DNA of 50,292 bases, taken from assembly GCA_001767955.1 (NCBI GenBank), contig MEMO01000023.1, positions 1 through 50,292 of the forward strand. The letters are read 5' to 3'. Of this stretch, positions 6,852 through 14,670 are shown in pieces. The translations under genes and the position numbers were made by a program. The DNA is from Alphaproteobacteria bacterium RIFCSPLOWO2_01_FULL_40_26 (GTDB lineage Bacteria; Pseudomonadota; Alphaproteobacteria; Rickettsiales; UBA1997). The stretch's first letter is position 1. Each line of letters opens with the position of its first letter. Under the pieces are notes generated by a model, which was given only the letters and a program-made list of their open reading frames with translations, searched no databases and was not told the DNA's origin.

Positions 6852-8723
6852 ATGGCTAAAAAAACAACGTCAAAAACATCAAAAATTTCTGCCAAAATAA
6901 TTTCTCTGAAGCTTCAATCGAAACAAAAATTTGCTGTCGATGTTGATGCAAAAAAAGATGAAAAATTGAGCAATTTTGGCAAGGCGGTTTTGAAGGATCG
7001 TTATCTGATGCCGGGAGAAAATTATCAGGATTTATTTGCTCGTGTTGCTGCTTACTACGCCGACGATTATGATCACGCCAATCGTCTTTACGGCTACATT
7101 GCCAATTTATGGTTCATGCCTGCAACTCCGATTTTAAGCAATGGTGGCACAAATCGCGGCTTACCGATTTCCTGTTTTCTTAACGAAGTTTCCGATTCTC
7201 TTGCCGGTATTGTTGGCTTGTGGAACGAGAATGTCTGGCTGGCATCAAAAGGCGGCGGTATTGGCAGCTATTGGGGCAATCTGCGCTCGATTGGCGAAAC
7301 TGTGCGTGGCAATGGCAAAACTTCCGGCATTATTCCCTTCATCAAGGTGATGGACTCACAAACTTTGGCAATATCGCAAGGTAGCTTGCGCCGCGGTTCG
7401 GCAGCAGTTTATCTACCGATTAATCATCCCGAAATTGAAGAATTTATTGATGTGAGAAGACCAACCGGTGGCGATCCAAACCGGCGCTCGCTTAATTTGC
7501 ATCACGGTGTTGTTATAACTGATGAATTTATGAGAGCGGTTGAGAAGGATGAAGAATTCGGCCTGCGCAGCCCTTTTAGCAATGAAGTGGTTGAAAATGT
7601 CAAGGCGCGCACTCTTTGGACTAAACTTTTAACCGCGCGTGTTGAAACCGGCGAGCCTTACATTCTCTTCATCGATGCTGTTAATCGCACAATTCCCGAT
7701 CATCACAAAAAGCTTGGGCTTCAGGTTAAAACTTCAAATTTGTGCAGCGAAATCACTTTGCCAACCGGCGAGGATCATCTGAAAAAAGACCGTACCGCCG
7801 TGTGTTGCCTGTCTTCATTGAATCTCGAATTTTATGATGAATGGAAAGATCACCCACAAATTCTTGAGGATGTGATGCGTTTTCTCGATAATGTGCTGCA
7901 GGATTTTATCAGCAAAGCGCCTGATTCCATGGCTAAAGCCAAATATTCGGCAATGCGTGAAAGAAGTGTCGGGCTTGGCGTCATGGGTTTTCATTCTTTT
8001 CTGCAAGGCAAAAATGTGCCGATGGAATCAGCAATGGCCAAAGTTTGGAATAAAAAGATTTTCCAGCATATCAAACATGGCGTGGATAAAGCTTCCAAAA
8101 TTTTGGCTAAAGAGCGCGGCGCTTGTCCGGATGCTGCTGAAGCTGGTGTTGAAGAAAGATTTTCCAATAAGATAGCGATTGCGCCAACTGCCTCGATTTC
8201 AATCATCGCCGGCAATTCTTCGCCCGGAATTGAGCCTTTCGCCGCTAATTCCTTCACCCAAAAAACTCTCACCGGATCTTTCAATGTGCGTAATAAAAAT
8301 CTGGTAAAATTGCTCGAATCGAAAGGTAAAAACACCGAAGATGTTTGGTCATCAATCACGATAAATGAAGGCTCGGTGCAACATCTCGATTTTCTTGATG
8401 AGCATGAAAAACTGGTTTATAAAACCGCACAGGAAATTGATCAAAGATGGATTATTGATTTAGCCGCTGAACGTCAGGAATACATTTGCCAAGCGCAAAG
8501 CCTGAATGTTTTTGTGCCCGGCAATGTTTCAAAAAAATATCTCCATGAAATTCATTTTCGTGCCTGGCAAAAAGGCCTGAAGAGTTTGTATTACTGCCGC
8601 TCCACCTCAATTCAGCGTGCTGACAAAGTTTCCAATAAAGGTGAAAAACACGAGATGGAATTTTCAAACCAGAATCAAAAAGGGGTGGAAAGGGAGTTTG
8701 AAGAGTGCTTGGCCTGTCAGTAG
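6852..8723 (+). CDS. nrdA: Ribonucleotide reductase large subunit (alpha)
   Basis: The enzyme reduces ribonucleotides to deoxyribonucleotides for DNA synthesis. At 623 residues it is shorter than E. coli NrdA, and no N-terminal ATP-cone is apparent; the protein goes from a Lys/Ser-rich start straight into the catalytic fold. Motifs seen are GGTNRGLPISCFLNEV (first redox Cys), NLCSEITLP (the N-x-C-x-E radical site), VCCLSSLNLE (partner Cys), the nucleotide-binding loop PTASISIIAGNSSPGIEP, YYCRS near the end, and a C-terminal ECLACQ tail bearing the shuttle cysteine pair. This architecture is common in Rickettsiales-like NrdA. The small subunit gene nrdB is not in the window, so class Ia versus Ic cannot be judged. 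Start ATG at 6852 follows an AT-rich leader. Confidence 0.93.
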   Translation: MAKKTTSKTSKISAKIISLKLQSKQKFAVDVDAKKDEKLSNFGKAVLKDRYLMPGENYQDLFARVAAYYADDYDHANRLYGYIANLWFMPATPILSNGGTNRGLPISCFLNEVSDSLAGIVGLWNENVWLASKGGGIGSYWGNLRSIGETVRGNGKTSGIIPFIKVMDSQTLAISQGSLRRGSAAVYLPINHPEIEEFIDVRRPTGGDPNRRSLNLHHGVVITDEFMRAVEKDEEFGLRSPFSNEVVENVKARTLWTKLLTARVETGEPYILFIDAVNRTIPDHHKKLGLQVKTSNLCSEITLPTGEDHLKKDRTAVCCLSSLNLEFYDEWKDHPQILEDVMRFLDNVLQDFISKAPDSMAKAKYSAMRERSVGLGVMGFHSFLQGKNVPMESAMAKVWNKKIFQHIKHGVDKASKILAKERGACPDAAEAGVEERFSNKIAIAPTASISIIAGNSSPGIEPFAANSFTQKTLTGSFNVRNKNLVKLLESKGKNTEDVWSSITINEGSVQHLDFLDEHEKLVYKTAQEIDQRWIIDLAAERQEYICQAQSLNVFVPGNVSKKYLHEIHFRAWQKGLKSLYYCRSTSIQRADKVSNKGEKHEMEFSNQNQKGVEREFEECLACQ

Positions 8724-8781
8724 AGATAAGCTCAATAGGTGGTTGTTATGCAATTCTGTATACAAGAAATTAATCATATCT

Positions 8782-8861
8782 GTTCACGATTATCCTGAAA
8801 TAATCGTGAACAACCAGTAAATTTTGGTTGATTTTCACGGTTATTTACCAAATAACGTGAA
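8782..8861. promoter_or_regulatory. Two successive stem-loops between nrdA and fic
   Basis: The first hairpin has perfect 12-bp arms, gttcacgattat (8782-8793) and ataatcgtgaac (8800-8811), with a 6-base loop. The second pairs ttcacggttatt (8834-8845) with aataacgtgaa (8851-8861) with one bulge, and may extend through gttgattt/aaatcaac (8827-8834, 8868-8875). Both share a ttcacg core, so they could be tandem protein-binding sites or a bidirectional terminator. Neither has a U-run. Confidence 0.5.
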
Positions 8862-8890
8862 TAAGATAAATCAACAAATAGCTGAAAAAC

Positions 8891-9820
8891 ATGCCAAAAG
8901 ATAGTGATAGTTTCAGTAGAATAACAACTCTCCGCCAAAGATATTACAAGGCTGCAAGCGGCAAAGAGTCCTTGCTTAAATTAATATCAGAAACTGAAAT
9001 TTCTGAGCAAGTCTACAACTCCAACGCCATTGAAAATAGCACACTCTCACTTGAAGAAACTGAAAAGATTCTCCTTCAAATTGATCTAGACCGCTACATC
9101 ACTGATCGTGAAATTTTCGAAGCAAAAAATCTTGCCCGGGTTGTTAATTATATCGAAAAAAAAGCTAAAGAAAAAGAGCTTACGCTCGAAGTAATTTTGT
9201 CTTTGCACAAAATGTTAATCGCAAATATTGACGACAATATCGCCGGAAGATTTCGAAAAAATAATGAATATGTGAAAGTTGGCAACCACATAGCTCCATC
9301 CCCAAAAGAAATTGTAACTTTGCTTGAAGACGCGATTGCCGGTTATCACGGATCCAACCATAAAAATATTGCCAAACGTATTGCGCGCTTACATCTCGCC
9401 TTCGAACATATTCATCCATTTGTCGATGGTAATGGCCGCATCGGGCGCATCATTAATAATTATTTGTTGATTCGCGAAGGCTTTGTTCCAATGAATATCA
9501 AATTTATTGATCGCCAGAAATATTACGATGCCTTCAAAGAATTCGACAAAAAAGGCGCTACTAAAATCATGGAAGAGATCGTCAGCAAAGCGCTTACTAA
9601 CAGCTACCACAAAAGACTGGCCTACCTGGAAGGAAAAAAAATAGTCACACTTTTAGAATATTCCAAAAGCAGTAAAATCTCCCACTCTAACTTGCTAAAC
9701 AAAGCCAACCGCCAAACAATCGAAGCGTTTTTAGAAAGGGGAGTTTGGAAAATCGGTATTGTGATTGGCAAGAAAAAACCGGTCAAAAAATATGGGGTTA
9801 AAAAAGATTCTAAGCGTTAA
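8891..9820 (+). CDS. Fic-family protein (AMP transferase), N-terminally inhibited class
   Basis: Fic enzymes transfer AMP or related groups from nucleotides to protein hydroxyls. In this 309-residue protein the active-site loop HPFVDGNGRIGR is complete at 175-186, with the catalytic His175 and both loop arginines. An inhibitory motif, (S/T)xxxE(G/N), is present as SNAIEN at 44-49, upstream of the Fic core, which makes it a class II Fic whose own N-terminal helix blocks ATP. The C-terminal ~80 residues (ILEYS-like KIVTLLEYSKSSKISHSNLL) look like a winged-helix domain that could bind DNA or a substrate. No separate antitoxin gene is adjacent. It follows nrdA after a pair of hairpins. The target is unknown. 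Confidence 0.9.
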   Translation: MPKDSDSFSRITTLRQRYYKAASGKESLLKLISETEISEQVYNSNAIENSTLSLEETEKILLQIDLDRYITDREIFEAKNLARVVNYIEKKAKEKELTLEVILSLHKMLIANIDDNIAGRFRKNNEYVKVGNHIAPSPKEIVTLLEDAIAGYHGSNHKNIAKRIARLHLAFEHIHPFVDGNGRIGRIINNYLLIREGFVPMNIKFIDRQKYYDAFKEFDKKGATKIMEEIVSKALTNSYHKRLAYLEGKKIVTLLEYSKSSKISHSNLLNKANRQTIEAFLERGVWKIGIVIGKKKPVKKYGVKKDSKR

Positions 9821-9908
9821 GAATAGCAAACCGTAATTTCAGTTGCCTTTTGCCAAACCGCTCCTATCTTGCGCCGCTCGCTTTTTTTCTTCCAATTTAC
9901 GATTTTTT

Positions 9909-9984
<76 letters not shown>

Positions 9985-9988
9985 TTTG

Positions 9989-10405
9989 ATGCAATCCTTT
10001 AAAGCAAAACTCTACCGATTTCTTGGCCTTAAAAGCGTTGTTCAACTTAAACGTTTTCTCATTACCGGCGGCATTTCTACCATCATCAGCTATTTCGTAT
10101 TTCTTGCCAGTCTCCGGTTTTTTCATCTGCATTACATGCTGGCGAATCTTTGCTCTTTTGTTTTGAGCATTATTTTTGCCTATAATTGCAACAAGCATTG
10201 GAGCTTTAGTGGGCCACATCACAAATCGAATCACCTTGCTGAATATCTCGTGGTTTATTTTACCACGCTTGGCGTGAGTATGATCATCCTAAAAATCACC
10301 ATCGATGGTCTTGGCATCATCCCCGAAATCTCCTTCTTCATCTCGCTTTGTTTCACGACCGGGATGAATTTTTTTGGTCTGAAATTTCTTGTCTTCAAGA
10401 AATAA
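9989..10405 (+). CDS. GtrA-like four-helix membrane protein
   Basis: This 138-residue protein fits the GtrA family, which is thought to move lipid-linked sugars across the inner membrane. The start at 9989 (MQSFKAKLYRFLG) was chosen because any earlier start would run through tRNA-Glu. Features are the family's opening basic segment QLKRFLITGGISTIISYFVF, four hydrophobic helices, FAYNCNKHWSF between helices 2 and 3, and the closing MNFFGLKFLVFKK. The 3' end overlaps the 3' end of comEC by 117 bases on the other strand. There is no glycosyltransferase beside it, so its sugar substrate cannot be guessed. Confidence 0.85.
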   Translation: MQSFKAKLYRFLGLKSVVQLKRFLITGGISTIISYFVFLASLRFFHLHYMLANLCSFVLSIIFAYNCNKHWSFSGPHHKSNHLAEYLVVYFTTLGVSMIILKITIDGLGIIPEISFFISLCFTTGMNFFGLKFLVFKK

Positions 10406-12616
10406 AAATTGTGTGCCGTGTTGCAGAAAATCAAAATTATCAATTTTGATTTTTTCTTTTTTAATACAGTCTGGAAGTGCGTATTTTCTAGTCATATTCA
10501 CAATCATATCAAAATCATTTTTGCAAATTTCTGCAATTTTATTGCGCTTAAGAAGCACCAGAATTTTTTTATTTTTTTCGATTATGCATTTTTCTTTTTC
10601 GCAGAAATTTATGGTTTTGAAATAATTTTCACCAAAGTGGTTCATCCAATGTTGACGCTGTTTTGAAGGCCTTAATTTTTTTGAAAATCTCAAACCATTT
10701 TGAGACTGTCGCAAATCCCCATTTCTTACCATTTTTAAACTCGACGAGCCCTTGTAAATCAAGGGTTCAGATTTTTCAGAAAGTTGATTTGCGACATGGC
10801 CATTTCCATCATTAATGGCAAAAAATTTCTGATCTTTTTCAAAAATAATATCCGGTTTTTTGATGAAAAAAATTGTCAAAAATGAAGCGCAAAAAATTGC
10901 AATTCCGGCTAAATGCAATTTTTTTTCAGATTTTTTTTCAGATTTTTTTTCAGATTTTTTTTCAGCAAGGCAAAAAAGCAAAAATCCAAAAGTTGCAATT
11001 ACAAGGCCATGGCTTGGTAGTTGTGGTGTAGTAAGGTTGAAATTGCTGATCTCGGCAATTTTTTTAAGCAGCAAAATTCCCTCATTCATCAAAAGCAGCA
11101 CATATTTTTCCAGACCGAAAGGCATGAAAAAAAACGAAGAAAATCCAAGCGGCATGACAAAAAAGCTGGCTAGGGGAATAGCGAAAACATTGCTTACGAA
11201 ACCAGATAGAGCAAGGCTTTGGAAGCTATGCATCAAAAAGGGTAAAGTGGCGATTTGGATTGCGATGGATAAAAGTGCAATATCAGAAAAATAGCGTAAT
11301 CCGCGAGCTTGGCGAAGCTTGCGATGATAAAAAACTCCAAGCGTGAGAATTGCCGCAAAAGATAGCTGAAAACTAATGCTAAAAACCGCCAGCGGATTGT
11401 ACAAAATCAACAAAAATGCCGCTGTCATTATCGCCCGCTTGGCGTTGATTTTTTCATCAAGAAAAAGCGCTAATAAAACCAAAACAACCATTAAAAATGC
11501 GCGCTGTGCTGGCAATGGCGATCCGGCAATTTTAAGATAAAAATAAGTAGCAAAAATTGCGATAACGGAGGCGATCTTTTTAAGATCAAAATTCAATGCC
11601 AGATATTCACTGCGCGATAGCAGAAAGCGTGTTGCGATAAAAAAAATTGCGCCGGCCAAAGATAGGTGAAAACCGGAAATTGACAGAAGATGCGCCAACC
11701 CGGAATTGCGGATTTTTGCCAGAGTTTCTTTGGAAATTTGTGATTGATCACCAATCAGCAAAGCCGTGGCAATTGCGGCTTCATCGTCTTTTAAACTTGT
11801 TGAAATTCTGGCGCGTATTTTTTCGCGCAAAGCTAAAAACCATTGATCAAAATTGGAGATTTCTCCTTGCCGTAAAATTTTTGCTTCGCCGATGGCAAAG
11901 CCGTAAGCGCCGATTTTTTTCATTTTGGCATCGCGTGCAAAATCGAAATCTTCGGGAAAATCTTTTGGCTTTGGCGGTTGTAACAATGCGCGCAGAGCGA
12001 TTTCATCATTGATTGCAATCGGCGCAGAATTTTTAACCAGATTTATTGAAATTTTTTGCGGTGGATTCGGAAATTTTCCATCATCATTCCAATCAACATT
12101 CTGATAGTTTTTGGCGTAATCGAGAAATTTACGATCAACTTCCTGATAATTTTCCAAATTGACAAAATCTTTGATGATTTTTTTATCAGAGATTTTTTTA
12201 GGTTTTTTCTTTTTTACGATTTTATTGTCGAATTTTGTCCGATATAAAACAGGTTCTGCAATCACTAAATTCAAGCCTTTAAGATGGTTTACCGGATTGT
12301 AAAATTTTTTTATTTCTACGACTTTTCCTGTGATGTCGGCATAAATTTTTCCGCTGATTTCAGTGTGATTGAGAAAAAATTTTTCATAAAAAATCCCGTA
12401 AAAACTGCCGAGTAAAAAGCACAAACATGCAGCACAAATCAGATTGCGAAACAGGATTGCGGCACAACAAAAAAGCGCGATAAAAATCGGCAGTTTTGAT
12501 AAAAAATTTTGCGGATAGGAGAAATAAAAAACTGCGCCGAAACCAAAGAAGACGGGAATCCACAGCCAAAAATTTTTTCTTTCTTGCTCTAAAATTCTGG
12601 TGATTAATAACCCCAC
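10289..12616 (-). CDS. comEC: ComEC/Rec2 DNA-uptake channel with an in-frame mobile-element insertion
   Basis: ComEC forms the inner-membrane channel for single-stranded DNA in natural transformation. The 775-residue protein has N-terminal transmembrane segments, a soluble ComEC N-domain (DITGKVVEI...), and the competence-domain signature GLAHLLSISGFHLSLAGA followed by multiple helices. Near 550-565 it has four SEKK repeats from a 12-bp tandem repeat. Near 606-639 lies the peptide encoded by a 100-bp mobile element; removing 105 bp joins INDGN to GLRFSKK. The C-terminal domain is poor in the usual metallo-beta-lactamase motifs. The start is GTG at 12616, overlapping dnaQ by 13 bases. The last ~39 residues are antisense to the GtrA-like gene, suggesting the original stop was lost. 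Whether it is functional is uncertain. Confidence 0.85.
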   Translation of the reverse strand: MGLLITRILEQERKNFWLWIPVFFGFGAVFYFSYPQNFLSKLPIFIALFCCAAILFRNLICAACLCFLLGSFYGIFYEKFFLNHTEISGKIYADITGKVVEIKKFYNPVNHLKGLNLVIAEPVLYRTKFDNKIVKKKKPKKISDKKIIKDFVNLENYQEVDRKFLDYAKNYQNVDWNDDGKFPNPPQKISINLVKNSAPIAINDEIALRALLQPPKPKDFPEDFDFARDAKMKKIGAYGFAIGEAKILRQGEISNFDQWFLALREKIRARISTSLKDDEAAIATALLIGDQSQISKETLAKIRNSGLAHLLSISGFHLSLAGAIFFIATRFLLSRSEYLALNFDLKKIASVIAIFATYFYLKIAGSPLPAQRAFLMVVLVLLALFLDEKINAKRAIMTAAFLLILYNPLAVFSISFQLSFAAILTLGVFYHRKLRQARGLRYFSDIALLSIAIQIATLPFLMHSFQSLALSGFVSNVFAIPLASFFVMPLGFSSFFFMPFGLEKYVLLLMNEGILLLKKIAEISNFNLTTPQLPSHGLVIATFGFLLFCLAEKKSEKKSEKKSEKKLHLAGIAIFCASFLTIFFIKKPDIIFEKDQKFFAINDGNGHVANQLSEKSEPLIYKGSSSLKMVRNGDLRQSQNGLRFSKKLRPSKQRQHWMNHFGENYFKTINFCEKEKCIIEKNKKILVLLKRNKIAEICKNDFDMIVNMTRKYALPDCIKKEKIKIDNFDFLQHGTQFLFLEDKKFQTKKIHPGRETKRDEEGDFGDDAKTIDGDF
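10702..10801 (+). mobile_element. 100-bp miniature inverted-repeat element, copy 3 (inside comEC)
   Basis: The full copy runs from gagactgtcgcaaatc to gatttgcgacatggcc. Flanking pentamers are ATTTT (10697-10701) and ATTTC (10802-10806), a target duplication with one mismatch. It is read in the same frame and relative orientation as copy 1, and gives nearly the same peptide (VANQLSEKSEPLIYKG). Confidence 0.92.
10919..10966. repeat. Four-unit 12-bp tandem repeat encoding SEKK
   Basis: The word cag recurs at exact 12-base steps (10927, 10939, 10951, 10963), each followed or preceded by a long T run. In comEC it encodes four SEKK units in a hydrophilic linker between the membrane domain and the C-terminal domain. 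Because the unit is 12 bases, slippage changes length without breaking the frame. Confidence 0.85.
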
Positions 12617-13302
12617 AAATTGGATTTGAAATTTTGCAAAATGAATTCCTTGTGTAATTCCAGCTCTTTGTTTGATATGGAGAATTCACGTCTTGGCAAT
12701 GTTGATCTACTTCGTGTGATGGAGATTTTTTCTGTGTTTTTTGTTTCAGTTTTTACTTGGCCTATCGTTTCTCCAAACCCAAATCCGGTTTGCATGCCTC
12801 CCATCAATTCGATATAAACTTCGCAAAGCAGTTCAGTATCAAGCAATGCGCCGTGTTTAGTGCGGTGCGATAGATCAATGTTGAATCTTTTGCACAGAGC
12901 ATCAAGTGAGGCCTGTGCGCCTGGAAATTTCTGGCGTGCGATTGAAAGCGAATCGGTGATGTTTTCACGTGTAAGCGGTTCAAGTCTAAGGATTTTTAGC
13001 TCGTGATTGATGAATTTGGTGTCAAATGCGGCATTGTGAATGACCAGCTGTGCGCCTTTGATGAAATCAAGAAATTTGTAAACGATGTGATCAAAAATCG
13101 GCTTATCCTGCAAAAATTCGCTGGAAATTCCGTGAATGGCAAAAGCTTCAGAAGGTATGTCGCGTCTGGGGTTAACGTATGAATGAAAAACTCTGCCGGT
13201 TTTGATTTTGTTAACCATTTCAATGCAGGCAATCTCGATGATTTTATGACCATCACGGGGATCGAGACCGGTGGTTTCTATGTCGAGACAGATTTCACGC
13301 AT
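12604..13302 (-). CDS. dnaQ: DNA polymerase III epsilon subunit (3'-5' proofreading exonuclease)
   Basis: This subunit proofreads newly made DNA in the polymerase III core. The 232-residue protein begins MREICLDIETTGLDP, with the first catalytic pair D7 and E9. GHKIIEIACIE follows, then HNAAFDTKFINHEL with the second acidic residue, and HRTKHGALLDTELL with the catalytic His and last Asp (DEDDh type). The ~60-residue tail after GGMQTGF is low in conserved features and would carry the polymerase-binding segment. It lies in the order fabZ-lpxA-dnaQ-comEC, 2 bases after lpxA and overlapping comEC by 13 bases. Confidence 0.95.
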   Translation of the reverse strand: MREICLDIETTGLDPRDGHKIIEIACIEMVNKIKTGRVFHSYVNPRRDIPSEAFAIHGISSEFLQDKPIFDHIVYKFLDFIKGAQLVIHNAAFDTKFINHELKILRLEPLTRENITDSLSIARQKFPGAQASLDALCKRFNIDLSHRTKHGALLDTELLCEVYIELMGGMQTGFGFGETIGQVKTETKNTEKISITRSRSTLPRREFSISNKELELHKEFILQNFKSNLWGY

Positions 13303-13304
13303 TT

Positions 13305-14105
13305 TTAGTTGGTAGTTGATTTTAGTCGGCAGAAGGAGCGGGAAGAATTGGATTGAATGAAGTCTGCCACTTCCTGAACCAATTTGGTGGAAAATGTTTT
13401 GGCGAGCTGATTGGCGTGATCGCTGAAATTGCTGTTTTTTTCTTCGAAAAGTTTTTTGAAGAAATTTCTTAAAGCGTGGATTTCTTCGCGTGAAATGTTG
13501 CGGCGCTTCATGCCGATCAGATTTAATCCGGCTAAAAATGCGCGTTCACCGATAACTGTTCCGTAAGGTATGACATCGCTTTCAACGCCGGACATGCCGC
13601 CAATCATAGCGCCCTGGCCGATGCGTACAAATTGGTGAATCGCTGAAAGTCCGCCAATAACAGCATAATCGCCAATTGTAACATGGCCTCCAAGGGTGGC
13701 ATTATTGGCCATGATGACGTGATCGCCGATGATGCAATCATGAGCGATGTGAATGCCAACCATGAGCAGACAATTGCTGCCGATTTTAGTAACCATGGCG
13801 CCATCTTGTGTGCCAAGATGGATTGTCGCATGTTCGCGGATTTTGTTGTTATCGCCGATTATGACTTTTGATTTTTCGCCGCAGAACTTGAGATCCTGTG
13901 GTTGCAGACCGATTGTTGTGAAAGGAAAAATCACATTGTTTTTGCCGATTTCCGTATCGCCTTCGATAATGACATGTGATTTTAGAATCGTGCCATCGCC
14001 GATTTTTACATCATCACCAACCACACAAAATGCCCCGATTTCAACGTTGGAACCAATTTTAGCTTTAGGAGAAATAATCGCGCTCGAGTGTGTTTGTGGT
14101 ATCAT
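13305..14105 (-). CDS. lpxA: UDP-N-acetylglucosamine O-acyltransferase (lipid A, first step)
   Basis: LpxA moves a 3-hydroxyacyl chain from acyl carrier protein to UDP-GlcNAc and so commits the cell to lipid A. The 266-residue protein shows about ten left-handed beta-helix hexapeptide turns (AKIGSN, VEIGAF, VKIGDG and so on). The catalytic His is H122 in GIHIAHDC, and the C-terminal helical part has NLIGMKRRNISREEIHALR. Length matches the E. coli enzyme (262). It sits 2 bases after fabZ, a common gram-negative arrangement that shares the hydroxyacyl-ACP substrate pool. This implies an outer membrane with lipopolysaccharide, unlike Ehrlichia- or Wolbachia-type relatives. Confidence 0.97.
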   Translation of the reverse strand: MIPQTHSSAIISPKAKIGSNVEIGAFCVVGDDVKIGDGTILKSHVIIEGDTEIGKNNVIFPFTTIGLQPQDLKFCGEKSKVIIGDNNKIREHATIHLGTQDGAMVTKIGSNCLLMVGIHIAHDCIIGDHVIMANNATLGGHVTIGDYAVIGGLSAIHQFVRIGQGAMIGGMSGVESDVIPYGTVIGERAFLAGLNLIGMKRRNISREEIHALRNFFKKLFEEKNSNFSDHANQLAKTFSTKLVQEVADFIQSNSSRSFCRLKSTTN

Positions 14106-14107
14106 GG

Positions 14108-14560
14108 TTATTTTTTTTCTTTATCGACGATCATTGCCGAGAGTTCTGCTTCAGAAACTTTTTGACCATCAACCATTGCTATAGCCGCAAACTTGCACAC
14201 ATTGCCGCGATTTTGTACGATTTCAACATGAAGCTCCAAAACATCGCCCGGAACCACCGGCTTTCTGAATTTGGCGCCGTCAATTGACATGAAATAAACC
14301 AATTTATCTTCGGCTTTAAAATCGGGAGCGGCGGTTACCATCAATGCCCCAGCCTGCGCCATAGCTTCGATAATCAAAACCCCCGGCATGATCGGGTGAT
14401 CTGGAAAATGTCCTAAAAAATGTGGCTCATTGAAGGTCACATTTTTTATCGCGACGATTTTTTTATTTGGTTCGACAGAAACTACCTTATCCACCAGAAG
14501 AAACGGATAGCGGTGCGGCAGTGATTTTAGAATTTTTTCTATGTTGATCAAAGTAGGCAT
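14108..14560 (-). CDS. fabZ: 3-hydroxyacyl-ACP dehydratase
   Basis: FabZ removes water from 3-hydroxyacyl-ACP in fatty-acid elongation. The 150-residue hot-dog-fold protein has HRYPFLLVDKV near 16, the catalytic His51 in HFLGHFPDHPIMPG, and Glu65 in VLIIEAMAQAG. FMSIDGAKFRKPVVPGD follows. Length is normal. It is the first gene of the fabZ-lpxA-dnaQ-comEC run; lpxD, which often precedes it, is not here. Its start is separated by 110 bp from the divergent ilvB, so promoters for both must lie in that gap. Confidence 0.96.
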   Translation of the reverse strand: MPTLINIEKILKSLPHRYPFLLVDKVVSVEPNKKIVAIKNVTFNEPHFLGHFPDHPIMPGVLIIEAMAQAGALMVTAAPDFKAEDKLVYFMSIDGAKFRKPVVPGDVLELHVEIVQNRGNVCKFAAIAMVDGQKVSEAELSAMIVDKEKK

Positions 14561-14626
14561 ATTTACGATTTATGACAAATGACGTAAGGCCTGAAAGGCC
14601 GAGTAATTTGCAATTTACACAAATTT

Positions 14627-14663
14627 AACCTAAATCCTAAATCCTAAATCTTAAATCCTAAAT
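14627..14663. repeat. 7-bp tandem repeat in the fabZ-ilvB gap
   Basis: The unit taaatcc is repeated about five times (one unit reads taaatct) just upstream of the ilvB GTG start. It occupies the 5' leader of ilvB, so slippage there could alter spacing of promoter or ribosome-binding elements. No clear leader peptide or attenuator is visible. Confidence 0.7.
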
Positions 14664-14670
14664 TAACTTT

